A stretch of DNA of 64,000 nucleotides from Geobacteraceae bacterium (GTDB lineage Bacteria > Desulfobacterota > Desulfuromonadia > Geobacterales > Pseudopelobacteraceae). Below are positions 1-7,869 of this stretch, in pieces; within the stretch, counting starts at the first letter, position 1, and each line of letters begins with the position of its first letter. A program made the translations under genes and the position numbers. Location of the stretch: assembly GCA_016720395.1 (NCBI GenBank), contig JADKKR010000001.1, positions 124,001-188,000 on the forward strand, read 5' to 3'. Under the pieces are notes generated by a model. That model had not been told where the DNA came from, ran no database searches, and worked only from the letters and a program-made list of their open reading frames with translations.

Positions 1-178
1 TCAGGATTCAGACGGACCCGCATCTGATGGGAACTGGGGAACCGGCGGTAAGGACATCGCCGTAAAGCGAAACAGTACCACGTGACGGAAGATGACAAAA
101 TAATTCTGGACGAAACGGCAACTCTGCCGTAATCTGCCCCGATTATTCACACAACACGTATTCACGAAAGGCGCATGC

Positions 179-691
179 ATGGCATTGGCAAAAAATGGCG
201 ACAAAGTAAGGATTGATTACACCGGGAAACTGGAAGACGGAACCGTTTTCGATTCCACCCTGGAAGATGAATGCTCCACCGACGAGTGCGATTCCGACGA
301 TTGCGGCGATGGCTGCGATGAAGACGGCTGCGGCTGCGGAGACCACGAAAGCGGCCCGATGGAATTGACCATCGGTGAAGGCGAGCTGTTTTCGCAGGTT
401 GACGAAGCTTTGGTTGGAATGGCGCCGGGCGACAAGAAATCGGTTGTCATTCCTGCAATCGACGCATTCGGTGAGTACGATAAGGACAAGGTCTTTACCG
501 TCCCCCGCAGCGACCTTCCCGATGACCTGCAGCCTGAAGTCGGTGACGAACTGGTATTGACCAATGAGGATGACGAGGACCTGGGAGTACAGGTCGTGGA
601 AGTAACCACCGAGAATGTCACGTTCGATTCCAACCACCCCCTGGCCGGAGAAGACCTGACCTTTGAGGTTACGCTGCTGGAAATCCTTTAA
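179..691 (+). CDS. SlyD-like FKBP-type peptidyl-prolyl cis-trans isomerase with internal Cys-rich insert
   Basis: This 170-residue protein has the SlyD layout: an FKBP half (GDKVRIDYTGKLEDGTVFDST at the N terminus, then IGEGELFSQVDEALVGM and a C-terminal NHPLAGEDLTFEVTLLEI strand) interrupted by an insert-in-flap chaperone domain. The family catalyses proline isomerisation and acts as a folding chaperone in the cytoplasm. An acidic segment at about residues 28-58 carries six cysteines (32, 37, 42, 46, 51, 53) and His56, placed right after the GTVFDST strand. SlyD proteins usually carry metal-binding Cys/His residues in a C-terminal tail, so the internal position is odd; metal binding is inferred. 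The ATG at 179 follows a GAAAGG ribosome-binding site. A hairpin at 714-737 follows the stop. Confidence 0.9.
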   Translation: MALAKNGDKVRIDYTGKLEDGTVFDSTLEDECSTDECDSDDCGDGCDEDGCGCGDHESGPMELTIGEGELFSQVDEALVGMAPGDKKSVVIPAIDAFGEYDKDKVFTVPRSDLPDDLQPEVGDELVLTNEDDEDLGVQVVEVTTENVTFDSNHPLAGEDLTFEVTLLEIL

Positions 692-713
692 CACTAATTA
701 CAGCCAAAAAAAA

Positions 714-737
714 ACAGGCGGCCGGATGGCCGCCTGT
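714..737. repeat. Dispersed GGCGGCC hairpin, copy 1
   Basis: Perfect 10-bp stem ACAGGCGGCC / GGCCGCCTGT with a GGAT loop. It directly follows the FKBP stop codon and is preceded by an A9 run, so the T-tract lies on the minus-strand side. It belongs to the hairpin family scattered through the window. Confidence 0.7.
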
Positions 738-750
738 GTCGTGTGAGCCT

Positions 751-1002
751 ATGTCACCGGAACACTTCGAACCAGTCACCTGCCCGGAATCCTTCAACAG
801 TGATGAATTGCTCGAACTGGCCAGGACGCGCATGCCGTTCGGAAAGTATGCAGGCAGGCTGCTGATTGACCTGCCGGAACCTTACGTAGTGTGGATGGCC
901 GGGAAGGGGTTCCCCGGGGGAAAACTCGGTCGGATGCTGCAAACCGTTCATGAGATCAAAGTCAACGGTCTTGAGTTTCTTTTCGATCCCTTGCGTTCAT
1001 GA
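751..1002 (+). CDS. DUF3820 family protein
   Basis: The product (83 residues from ATG 751) contains the family core MPFGKYAGRLLIDLPEPYVVWMAGKG followed by a short helix ending in EIKVNGLEFLF. The family is small, widespread in bacteria and of unproven function; members have been described as putative quorum-sensing-regulated virulence factors, which is not evidence of role here. A GTG at 736 would add five residues, but it lies inside the hairpin; neither start has a clear Shine-Dalgarno sequence, so the exact start is uncertain. Confidence 0.75.
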   Translation: MSPEHFEPVTCPESFNSDELLELARTRMPFGKYAGRLLIDLPEPYVVWMAGKGFPGGKLGRMLQTVHEIKVNGLEFLFDPLRS

Positions 1003-1053
1003 AAGAGCTCACGACATCCGCAACAGCTTCAGTGCAGTTCTAAAGTATATACG

Positions 1054-1103
1054 CAAAAAAAAATAAAAAGAAGCCTGTTTTATTCGTTCTGCAGAGGTAT
1101 AGT
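1054..1103 (+). promoter_or_regulatory. Promoter of candidate small RNA 1
   Basis: An A-rich tract (about 1054-1069) resembling an UP element is followed by CTGTTT (1075-1080) and, after 17 bp, TATAGT (1098-1103). The same A-tract, CTGTTT and identical spacing precede the second candidate RNA at 27.96 kb, which is the main reason to believe it. Predicted start is about 1110. Confidence 0.55.
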
Positions 1104-1109
1104 TCAGTC

Positions 1110-1296
1110 AGGTAGTACTACCGAGTAGCAGATGCAGACTGTCTCTATAAGGAGGGCGACATCACAGAGGAAACGAGTCCCCAACATAGAAAGCAGAAGC
1201 AGATTTCCGGTAGTGAAACATAACCGGAACAGCCCTTGAAAAGGGACAATTAAAAAAATGAGGCCCGCCGATCGAATCTGGCGGGCCTTTCATTTT
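1110..1296 (+). ncRNA. Candidate small RNA, paralogue of the one at 28.01 kb
   Basis: The 309-bp gap between two genes holds no plausible reading frame but has the layout of an independent RNA gene. It begins with the palindrome GGTAGTACTACC, contains GGA-bearing elements near 1151, 1168 and 1226, a 7-bp hairpin TTCCGGT/ACCGGAA (about 1204-1228), a small CCCTT/AAGGG hairpin, and ends in a 9-bp GC-rich terminator. The core at 1151-1171 matches 28103-28123 at 16 of 21 positions. Several exposed GGA motifs would suit a CsrA/RsmA-sequestering RNA, but that is inference; the RNA family was not recognised. Confidence 0.55.
1261..1296. terminator. Terminator shared by small RNA 1 and the oxidase operon
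   Basis: Perfect 9-bp stem AGGCCCGCC / GGCGGGCCT (1261-1269 and 1280-1288) with T-rich sequence on the plus side and an A7 run on the other side, so it can act in both directions: for the small RNA (plus) and for the cytochrome gene ending at 1312 (minus). Confidence 0.8.
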
Positions 1297-1311
1297 GTCC
1301 GGCAGGCATGG

Positions 1312-1695
1312 CTACCTGAATGTTTTCAGGATATATTCCGCAATAGTTCGGGCATCCTCGTCCGAGAGAGTCGATGTATCAAACCTGATCATCCGTGACA
1401 GCGGTTTGCGCATGATCCTGACGATATCCTCCTGTGTAGTGATGTGGTTGCTCTTCAATGCCGACCTATGAAGAGTGCGCCCGGGATCGCTGACATTGCC
1501 GCCGTCAGGATGGCAACTGGCGCAGTACTGCCTGAACAGCGCCTCTCCGTCACGCACGGACTCCCGGGTTGCTGTCGCCTGAGCAGCCGGGGCAACGACG
1601 GTCTTCTGCGACTGGTCATTACTGCATCCTGTCGCGGCAGCTATTGCCAGCGCCAGCAGTACAATCCTGTCTGCCATTTTCACGTGCATATACAT
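1312..1695 (-). CDS. Monohaem cytochrome c lipoprotein
   Basis: This 127-residue protein has a lipoprotein signal ending ATGC (Cys24) and one haem c site CASCH (Cys58-His62), with a Met near residue 98-102 as a candidate sixth ligand. It is the last gene of the oxidase cluster, 28 bp after ctaB, so it may feed electrons to the caa3 oxidase on the periplasmic face. GGAGG precedes the ATG at 1695 and another ATG two codons on; the true start is one of these. Confidence 0.85.
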   Translation of the reverse strand: MYMHVKMADRIVLLALAIAAATGCSNDQSQKTVVAPAAQATATRESVRDGEALFRQYCASCHPDGGNVSDPGRTLHRSALKSNHITTQEDIVRIMRKPLSRMIRFDTSTLSDEDARTIAEYILKTFR

Positions 1696-1723
1696 TTTCC
1701 TCCCATGAAAATATCACGCACCC

Positions 1724-2527
1724 TCACCCCTGAATAAGAAGAGTCAGGGTCACCAGCACCGGAAAGAGGTTCAAGGCCGAGAAAAGCGGTCGTTCAGACC
1801 GGCAGAGAGCAGCAATGATCAGGACAGCGGCAAAGAAAAAATACCAATACGCCGCACGATGTCCGATGATGCCGAAAGCCGGCAACATCATGGCCGCTGA
1901 AGTCAGGGCAACGATCCAGAGTCCAAGGAGCCCCGGCCTGAACGCGAACAGTGGAATCCCGGCCCGGAGGTAATCGTCTGAGTACCGTTTCTGCAACAGC
2001 CAGAAATGGGGTATCTGCCAGAGGAAGAACATGCCGGAAAGGGTGATGATGCGGTAGTCCGTCAGATCACCGCCGGCAAGACTCCAGCCGATCAGGGGCG
2101 GCACGGCACCACACAGGGCACCCAGGGGTAACGCAAGAGAGCTCCTGCGCTTGAGCATTGTATAGACGGCAAGATACCAGACCAGAGCCGCCAGCCCGAG
2201 AAGAGACGGTAAGGGCCGGCCGCCCCAGAGCAGCACGCTGCTTCCGGCAAACACCAGGACACAGCCCAAAGAAATGGCAGTCGCAAGTGACATTTCCCCT
2301 CTGGGTAGCGGACGCAGCCTGGTGCGGGTCATCAGGGCGTCGATATCACGGTCCAGTACCTGATTGAGAGCCGCCGCCCCCATGGCCAGCAGGGTCACGC
2401 CACCACAGGCGATCAGCATGGCAGATATATTCTGCGGCTCCGGGAAGAGGCAATAGCCCGCCAGTGCGGCAACGCCGTTCATCAGGGATAACGGCATGCG
2501 GAAGAGGCGAAACAGCCTTCGGATCAT
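1724..2527 (-). CDS. ctaB: Protohaem IX farnesyltransferase (haem O synthase)
   Basis: CtaB/CyoE transfers a farnesyl group to haem b to make haem O for the oxidase. The 267-residue polytopic membrane protein carries the prenyltransferase motif NQVLDRDIDALMTRTRLRPL (about 55-74) with its Asp residues. Its start overlaps the stop of the subunit II gene by four bases (ATGA), so the two are translationally coupled. No haem A synthase gene is seen in the window, so whether the enzyme uses haem O or haem A cannot be decided here. Confidence 0.92.
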   Translation of the reverse strand: MIRRLFRLFRMPLSLMNGVAALAGYCLFPEPQNISAMLIACGGVTLLAMGAAALNQVLDRDIDALMTRTRLRPLPRGEMSLATAISLGCVLVFAGSSVLLWGGRPLPSLLGLAALVWYLAVYTMLKRRSSLALPLGALCGAVPPLIGWSLAGGDLTDYRIITLSGMFFLWQIPHFWLLQKRYSDDYLRAGIPLFAFRPGLLGLWIVALTSAAMMLPAFGIIGHRAAYWYFFFAAVLIIAALCRSERPLFSALNLFPVLVTLTLLIQG

Positions 2528-3444
2528 TTGAGCTCCTCGAGGTATTGCACGATCGCGTCCAGCTCTTCCTTCGAAAGATCGCCGAAGGCCGGCATGATCG
2601 GCTGGAAACCCTTGACAACATCGACGGCCGGTTCGGTTATCGACTGCCGCAGGTAGGCATCATCCACCGTTATCGTGCGCTCTGTCCCCTTGGTGATGAC
2701 CACCGTGCTGCGGCCATTGATCCCTTTGAAACTCGGCCCCACGCCTGGCGAACCGTCCGGGGAATGGCACCCCAGACAGCCCTTTTCCCGGACCAGTTTC
2801 TCACCGTCAATGCGTGCTCCCTTATCGCCTCCGCCGCGGTCATGTTCAAGCCACTCCTCGAACTCCCCGGCCGGCAGTGCCTCGACAGTCGTTATCATTG
2901 CCGAATGGCCGGTCCCGCAGTACTGGGAGCAGAACAGATCGTAGGAGCCTGCCGTGCCGGCCACGAACCAGGCATGGTTCGGCATGCCCGGCACCACATC
3001 GCGCTTGACCCGGAAGGCCGGCAGGAAGAATCCGTGAATTACATCGGCTGCCACCAGGTTGACCTTGACCGCCGTGCCCACCGGTACATACAGTTTTGAG
3101 CTTTTCCGGCCGTTGGCATAACTGAATTCCCACGACCACATGCGCGCCGTGGCGGTCACCTCCATGGCACCTGGCGGCACCGTGCGCAGGACCAGATACT
3201 CCTTCCAGCCATACCAGAACATGGCCAGCACCAGCAGGGTCGGCAGTACAATCCAGACCACCTCCAACCAGAGATTGCCCTCGACCTGCGATGTCGGCTG
3301 CGGCGCCCGGGAGCGATGGTAGCGCACCACGAAAATCAGCATGGCCGCGGTGATGCCCAGCAGCAGCACCAGGCAGGCGCCGAAGATAAACATGAAGACC
3401 GGATCGATGGCCTCAGTGGTGGAGATCAGGCGGGTGGCGTCCAC
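2524..3444 (-). CDS. ctaC: Cytochrome c oxidase subunit II with fused cytochrome c domain (caa3 type)
   Basis: The 306-residue protein has two N-terminal membrane helices (about 15-40 and 58-80), a cupredoxin CuA domain with ligands His137, Cys172, Cys176, His180 and Met183 (FCSQYCGTGHSAM), and a C-terminal haem c domain with CLGCH at 223-227. This fusion defines caa3 oxidases: electrons pass from the haem c to CuA and then to subunit I. It lies between subunit IV and ctaB in one minus-strand operon. Confidence 0.95.
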   Translation of the reverse strand: MDATRLISTTEAIDPVFMFIFGACLVLLLGITAAMLIFVVRYHRSRAPQPTSQVEGNLWLEVVWIVLPTLLVLAMFWYGWKEYLVLRTVPPGAMEVTATARMWSWEFSYANGRKSSKLYVPVGTAVKVNLVAADVIHGFFLPAFRVKRDVVPGMPNHAWFVAGTAGSYDLFCSQYCGTGHSAMITTVEALPAGEFEEWLEHDRGGGDKGARIDGEKLVREKGCLGCHSPDGSPGVGPSFKGINGRSTVVITKGTERTITVDDAYLRQSITEPAVDVVKGFQPIMPAFGDLSKEELDAIVQYLEELK

Positions 3445-3457
3445 AGGGTTTCCTTGC

Positions 3458-3739
3458 CTAACGGTAGAGTACGTCGAAAAAGGTGAAGCCGATGAATATG
3501 GCCAGGGTCACCAGTGTCAGGAACAACAGCCAGCGCAGTAGTCGCCCTTCATACTTCATGTGCATGAAGACCGCGATCACCAGCCCGGCCTTGAGGCAGG
3601 CGATGCTCAGCGCAGCCAGCACCTTGAAGCCACCCAGTTCCACGCGGGTGATCCCCACGGTCAGGGCGGTCAGAAGCAGAAGCGCCAGCCAGATACCGGT
3701 CAGCTTTCCGTAGCTTATGATGTGGTGGTGTTCGTTCAT
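3458..3739 (-). CDS. ctaF: Cytochrome c oxidase subunit IV (prokaryotic type)
   Basis: A 93-residue protein beginning MNEHHHIISYGK with three predicted membrane helices and the FMHMKYEGRLLRW segment typical of the prokaryotic COX4 family. It is an accessory, non-catalytic subunit. The open frame extends much further upstream, but that part lies over the subunit III gene in another frame; the ATG at 3739 sits 12 bp after the subunit III stop and gives the normal family length. Confidence 0.88.
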   Translation of the reverse strand: MNEHHHIISYGKLTGIWLALLLLTALTVGITRVELGGFKVLAALSIACLKAGLVIAVFMHMKYEGRLLRWLLFLTLVTLAIFIGFTFFDVLYR

Positions 3740-3750
3740 GGAGCAGACCC

Positions 3751-4353
3751 TTACAGAACCAGGTAATACAGCGGGAAGATAAAAATCCAGATCAGATCCA
3801 CCAGGTGCCAGTACAGGGCACCGTTCTCCAGCAGGACGAAATCGCCGGCATGCACCGCACCGGCCTTGACCCGCGTGGCGATCCAGCCCAGCAGCGCCCC
3901 TCCGATCAGCACATGCAGGCCGTGGATGCCGGTGGTCATGTAGTACAGGCTGAAGAAAACCGACTCCCCCGGCGGGCCGGCCTTGAGATGTTCCGAACCG
4001 GGATAGATGCCGTGGCCGATCTTGGCACTCCACTCGAAATACTTGATGACCATGAAACCTGCAGCGCAGAGGATCGTTCCGCAGATCAGCCCCACCGCCC
4101 GCTTCCTTTCTTCACGCTGGATGGCAGTGACCGCCATGGCTGCAAAAAGGCTGCTGGTAAGGAGAATGACCGTATTGGCTCCCCCCATGATCCAGTTAAG
4201 CTGCTGGCCACCGGCGGCAAATTCCTCCGGGTAGCGCTTGAGGTAGACCGCGTAGAGCAGGAACATCCCGCCGAAGAGCAGCAGTTCGGTAAAAAGAAAC
4301 AGCCACATGCCGAGCTTGGCCCCGGCATAATCCTTGTGTGCCGCGTGGCTCAT
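3751..4353 (-). CDS. ctaE: Cytochrome c oxidase subunit III
   Basis: This 200-residue protein has five predicted membrane helices and family signatures such as GMWLFLFTELLLFGGMF near the N terminus and GIHGLHVLIG in the C-terminal half. Subunit III stabilises subunit I and supports proton uptake. The start overlaps the subunit I stop by four bases, a coupling seen again between ctaC and ctaB. Confidence 0.94.
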   Translation of the reverse strand: MSHAAHKDYAGAKLGMWLFLFTELLLFGGMFLLYAVYLKRYPEEFAAGGQQLNWIMGGANTVILLTSSLFAAMAVTAIQREERKRAVGLICGTILCAAGFMVIKYFEWSAKIGHGIYPGSEHLKAGPPGESVFFSLYYMTTGIHGLHVLIGGALLGWIATRVKAGAVHAGDFVLLENGALYWHLVDLIWIFIFPLYYLVL

Positions 4354-5975
4354 GGGATGCCGCTCCCCTTGAAGTCATAGGGACCGTGGGTCACGACCGG
4401 CTCCACGATAAAATTCTCCGTAGGCGGCGGTGTGGGGATGCTCCACTCCAGCGTTGCCCCGCCCCAGGGATTGCCCTCGAACGGTGCCCCCCACCACAGG
4501 CCGCGGAACAGGTTGACCAGCATGATTACCAGGCCCGCAGCCAGTATCCAGCTGCCGGCCGTGGCCACCAGGTTGAGGGTGGCAAATTCCGGCAGATAGT
4601 CGTAGTAACGCCGTGGCATGCCCTGCATGCCGAGAACCTGCATAGTAAAGTAGAGTACGTTGAAACCGGTGAACATCAGCGCCCAGGACACGACGGCAGG
4701 CTTTTCGGCGTATCGGCGGCCATAGAACTTGGGCAGCCAGTAATGCATGGCGGCGAAGAAGGCAAAACCGGTGCCGCCGAACATGACGTAGTGGAAATGC
4801 CCCACAACGAAATGGGTATCGTGCACATGCACATCCGTGGCGGCTGCCCCCAGGATCAGGCCGCTCAGCCCCCCGATGGAGAAGAGCAGGATGAAGGAGA
4901 GGCCGAACAGCATGGGGGCCTCCAGCGAGATGGAACCCTTGTAGAGTGTGGTGACCCAGTTGAAAACCTTGATGGCCGAGGGGATGGCCACGATGAAGGT
5001 CAGGAACGAGAAGACCAGCACGGCGGTGTCGCTCATACCGCTGGTATACATATGGTGCCCCCAGACCAGCGAACCGGCAGCGGCGATGGCCAGGCTTGAG
5101 AAGGCGATCATCTTGTAGCCGAAGATCGGCTTACGCGAGAAGACCGGAACGATATCGGATATCACGCCCATGGCCGGCAGGATCATGATGTAGACCGCCG
5201 GGTGGGAATAGATCCAGAAGAGATGCTGGTACATGACCGGATCGCCGCCGCGGGAGGGATCGAACAGACCGGTACCCAGCATCCGCTCGGCCGCCACCAG
5301 CACCAGGGTAATAGCCAGGATCGGCGTGGCCAGGATCTGGATCCAGGCCGTGGCATACAGCGACCAGGTGAAGAGCGGCAGGCGCCACCAGGTCATGCCC
5401 TCGGCCCGCAGGCGGTGGATGGTGGTGACGAAGTTGAGGCCGGTCAGGATTGAGGAAAAGCCGATCACGAAGACACCCAGCACCGCCAGGGAGACGTTGG
5501 TGCCGGTGCGGGCGCTGAAGGGGACGTAGAAGGTCCAGCCGGTGTCGGGCGGCCCGCCGCCGGTGAAGAGCGAGGCCAGTACGATGACGGCGCCGATCAT
5601 GTAGATCCACCAGGAAAAAAGGTTCAGGCGCGGGAAGGAGACATCCCGGGCACCGATCTGGATCGGCATGACCAGGTTTCCGAAGGAACCCTGGAAACCG
5701 GGGATGATGAAGAGGAAGATCATCACCACCCCATGCACGGTGAAGAGCGCGTTGTAGGTCTGGGCGCCCATGATCGTCCGCCCGGGTGCCATCAGTTCAA
5801 TGCGGATCAGCAGACCGAGCAGCACCCCCACCAGGAAGAAGCCAAAGGTGGAATAGAAGTAGAGCAGGCCGATGCGCTTGTGGTCAGTGGAGAAGATCCA
5901 GGAACTGATGCCGGTTTTTCCAGTATCGTTCCAGAAGCTGTGTTGAGTCGCAGATTGTATATTTTCTGTTGTCAT
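4350..5975 (-). CDS. ctaD: Cytochrome c oxidase subunit I, A2-type
   Basis: This is the catalytic subunit carrying the low-spin haem and the haem-copper centre that reduces O2. About twelve helices are visible, with metal ligands in the HHMYTSG and HDTHFVVGHFHY segments. The helix VI motif reads YSHPAVY rather than GHPEVY: it lacks the Glu of the A1 D-channel and has the Tyr-Ser pair that marks A2-type haem-copper oxidases. The start was set at ATG 5975 (MTTENIQ), giving 541 residues; the open frame upstream runs 20 codons into intergenic DNA. Ends overlap ctaE. Confidence 0.94.
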   Translation of the reverse strand: MTTENIQSATQHSFWNDTGKTGISSWIFSTDHKRIGLLYFYSTFGFFLVGVLLGLLIRIELMAPGRTIMGAQTYNALFTVHGVVMIFLFIIPGFQGSFGNLVMPIQIGARDVSFPRLNLFSWWIYMIGAVIVLASLFTGGGPPDTGWTFYVPFSARTGTNVSLAVLGVFVIGFSSILTGLNFVTTIHRLRAEGMTWWRLPLFTWSLYATAWIQILATPILAITLVLVAAERMLGTGLFDPSRGGDPVMYQHLFWIYSHPAVYIMILPAMGVISDIVPVFSRKPIFGYKMIAFSSLAIAAAGSLVWGHHMYTSGMSDTAVLVFSFLTFIVAIPSAIKVFNWVTTLYKGSISLEAPMLFGLSFILLFSIGGLSGLILGAAATDVHVHDTHFVVGHFHYVMFGGTGFAFFAAMHYWLPKFYGRRYAEKPAVVSWALMFTGFNVLYFTMQVLGMQGMPRRYYDYLPEFATLNLVATAGSWILAAGLVIMLVNLFRGLWWGAPFEGNPWGGATLEWSIPTPPPTENFIVEPVVTHGPYDFKGSGIP

Positions 5976-6010
5976 TATTATCCCTAAGCCGGAACCCACA
6001 AATCTTTTTT

Positions 6011-6085
6011 CACGCAACGACGCAACGCAAACCAAAGAAACGATTTGTTTTTAAGCCTTTCGTTACGTCGTCGCGTCGTTGCGTG
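6011..6085. repeat. Inverted repeat between SCO gene and ctaD
   Basis: Perfect 13-bp arms CACGCAACGACGC (6011-6023) and GCGTCGTTGCGTG (6073-6085) enclose 49 bp containing more ACG-type short repeats. It fills most of the SCO-ctaD gap and could form a long hairpin. It resembles a palindromic intergenic element rather than a simple terminator, because no T-run follows. Confidence 0.6.
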
Positions 6086-6099
6086 ATAATTGCCATTTT

Positions 6100-6906
6100 T
6101 TATTTCTCTCGGATACGTTGCTTTCGTTTCCTGCCGGTCAGGATCAGAAAGAGCAGAAAACCGCCCGTGCAGAGAATGACGGCCGTGGCGCTGACCCTGA
6201 GCAGGTTGAAGACATAGGTCCTGCCGACCGGATCGAAGGTAAAGCAGTAATCCATCAACTTGTGGATCGAGCCTCCCGCAATGCCGCTCCTGGCCTCGAC
6301 CAGCGCCAGGGCCAGATCCTTAGGCAGGATCGAGACGCCGTACAGGTAGCGCACGATGGTGCCGTCCCCGGCCACCACGATGGTGGCCACCGGGTGGGCG
6401 AACTCGTGCCGCTGACGCTGGAACCCGAAACCGAGGGCATCGGTCAGCCGGCGGATCGAGGACAGGTCGCCGGTCAGGAAGCGCCACCCCTCCTCCGGGA
6501 AAGGCTTCTTCATGGCTGATAGATAGGCGTGCCTGCTTCGGGCAGCCATTACCGGCGTCTCCTCCTCGTCAAAACTGACAGAGATCACCCGGTAGTCGTC
6601 CAGCGGGCGCCGCTCCAGACGTTGCAATGCGTTGGCAAAATGACCCTGCAATGTGAAGCAGACATTACTGCAACGGTAATAGACCGGCAGGATGATCGTC
6701 GGCCCCTTGACCAGGTCGGACAATATGACAGGGGTCCCTGCCTCGTCACGGAAGATTATGTCCAGCGGTATCTTCGTGCCCAGATGTTCAACAACCCCGA
6801 CAGATTCCGATTCTGGTACGGCAATCACCGGGCCGCAGAGCAGCAGCACAAAAAAAACGCCCCCCGCCAGTCTTTGCAGGACCTTTCGGGGGGCGGGGCT
6901 GCTCAT
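6100..6906 (-). CDS. SCO1/SenC-family copper chaperone
   Basis: SCO proteins deliver copper to the CuA centre of oxidase subunit II. The 268-residue product has an N-terminal signal anchor, a thioredoxin-like fold with the copper-binding CSNVC motif (Cys79, Cys83) and the partner His in the FAHPVAT segment, plus an extra C-terminal membrane helix followed by basic residues. The start at 6906 overlaps the folD stop (ATGA); the longer frame upstream lies over folD. It lies directly upstream of ctaD, matching a role in assembling this oxidase. Confidence 0.9.
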   Translation of the reverse strand: MSSPAPRKVLQRLAGGVFFVLLLCGPVIAVPESESVGVVEHLGTKIPLDIIFRDEAGTPVILSDLVKGPTIILPVYYRCSNVCFTLQGHFANALQRLERRPLDDYRVISVSFDEEETPVMAARSRHAYLSAMKKPFPEEGWRFLTGDLSSIRRLTDALGFGFQRQRHEFAHPVATIVVAGDGTIVRYLYGVSILPKDLALALVEARSGIAGGSIHKLMDYCFTFDPVGRTYVFNLLRVSATAVILCTGGFLLFLILTGRKRKQRIREK

Positions 6907-7781
6907 GCCAGGTTGAAGTTGTTCTGATAGGCCATCAGGGTGTTGATCATCAGGGCCGCCACGGTCATGCGACCCACCCCGCCCGGCACCGGGGTGATCC
7001 AGGAACATTTCGGCGCCACATGCTCGAAGTCCACGTCCCCGACAAGCCTGCCGTTTTCCAGGCGGTTGATTCCCACGTCGATCAGGACGACCCCCTCCTT
7101 GACCATATCCTCGGTGACAAAGCCCGGAATGCCCACCGCCACGATGACGATGTCGGCCCGGCGGGTCTCGTCCAGCAGCAGCTCCCGGGGCGTTTCGATG
7201 TGCGTCAGAGTCACGGTGGCATTGCCGATATCAAAGTCATTGGCCAGCATGATCGAGATCGGCTTGCCGACGATGTTGGAGCGGCCGATTACTACGACAT
7301 GTTTGGCCTTGGTGGGAATCTGGTAGAACTGCAGCAGCTTGCAGATGCCGTAGGCGGTGGCCGGCCGGAAGGCCTTCTGACCCAGCGTCATGCGGCCGAA
7401 GTTGGTGGGATGAAAACCGTCGATGTCCTTTTCCGGTGCGATGGCGTTGATGATGTTCTGCTGGTCGATGTGCCGGGGCACCGGCAGCTGGACGATCAGA
7501 CCGTCGGTGGTATGATCATTGTTGATCTCGTGGATCCGAGCCAGGATTTCGGCCTCGCTGATCTCCTCCGGCAGCCGGATCAGGTTACCCTCGAAACCGG
7601 CCTTCTCGCAGGAGACGATCTTCGACTTCACATAGGATTCACTGGGGGCATGGTTGCCCACCAGGATGATGGTCATGTGCGGCTTGCGCAGGCCGGATTC
7701 CACGTAGCCGGCAACCTTCCTGGATATATCGGCGATCAGGTGGTCGGCGCAGACCTTACCGTCCAGCAGTTGTATCGTCAT
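6903..7781 (-). CDS. folD: Bifunctional methylenetetrahydrofolate dehydrogenase / cyclohydrolase
   Basis: FolD interconverts 5,10-methylene-, methenyl- and 10-formyl-tetrahydrofolate using NADP+. The 292-residue protein has the family landmarks: a conserved Lys in YVKSK, QLPVPRHIDQ, the DIDGFHPTNFGRM loop, GRSNIVGKP of the nucleotide site and the C-terminal VPGGVGRMT. It is the first gene of the stretch running into SCO and the oxidase genes; a functional link with the oxidase is not evident. Confidence 0.95.
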   Translation of the reverse strand: MTIQLLDGKVCADHLIADISRKVAGYVESGLRKPHMTIILVGNHAPSESYVKSKIVSCEKAGFEGNLIRLPEEISEAEILARIHEINNDHTTDGLIVQLPVPRHIDQQNIINAIAPEKDIDGFHPTNFGRMTLGQKAFRPATAYGICKLLQFYQIPTKAKHVVVIGRSNIVGKPISIMLANDFDIGNATVTLTHIETPRELLLDETRRADIVIVAVGIPGFVTEDMVKEGVVLIDVGINRLENGRLVGDVDFEHVAPKCSWITPVPGGVGRMTVAALMINTLMAYQNNFNLA

Positions 7782-7869
7782 GATGTTCCTCGCTTACAGT
7801 TCATTGTGAAGCAATGTCAGTTTTGTACCATAAAAGCGGGTGCCCCGCAATCGGGCTCGCCGGGGAAAA

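Noticed and set aside
1054..1296. Possible c-di-GMP (GEMM) riboswitch, common in Geobacter
   Set aside because: The GEMM core elements were not found here or at 28.0 kb, and both regions have their own promoter and terminator instead of leading into a gene.
3740..4033. Longer version of the subunit IV gene
   Set aside because: The upstream codons are an out-of-frame reading of the subunit III gene.
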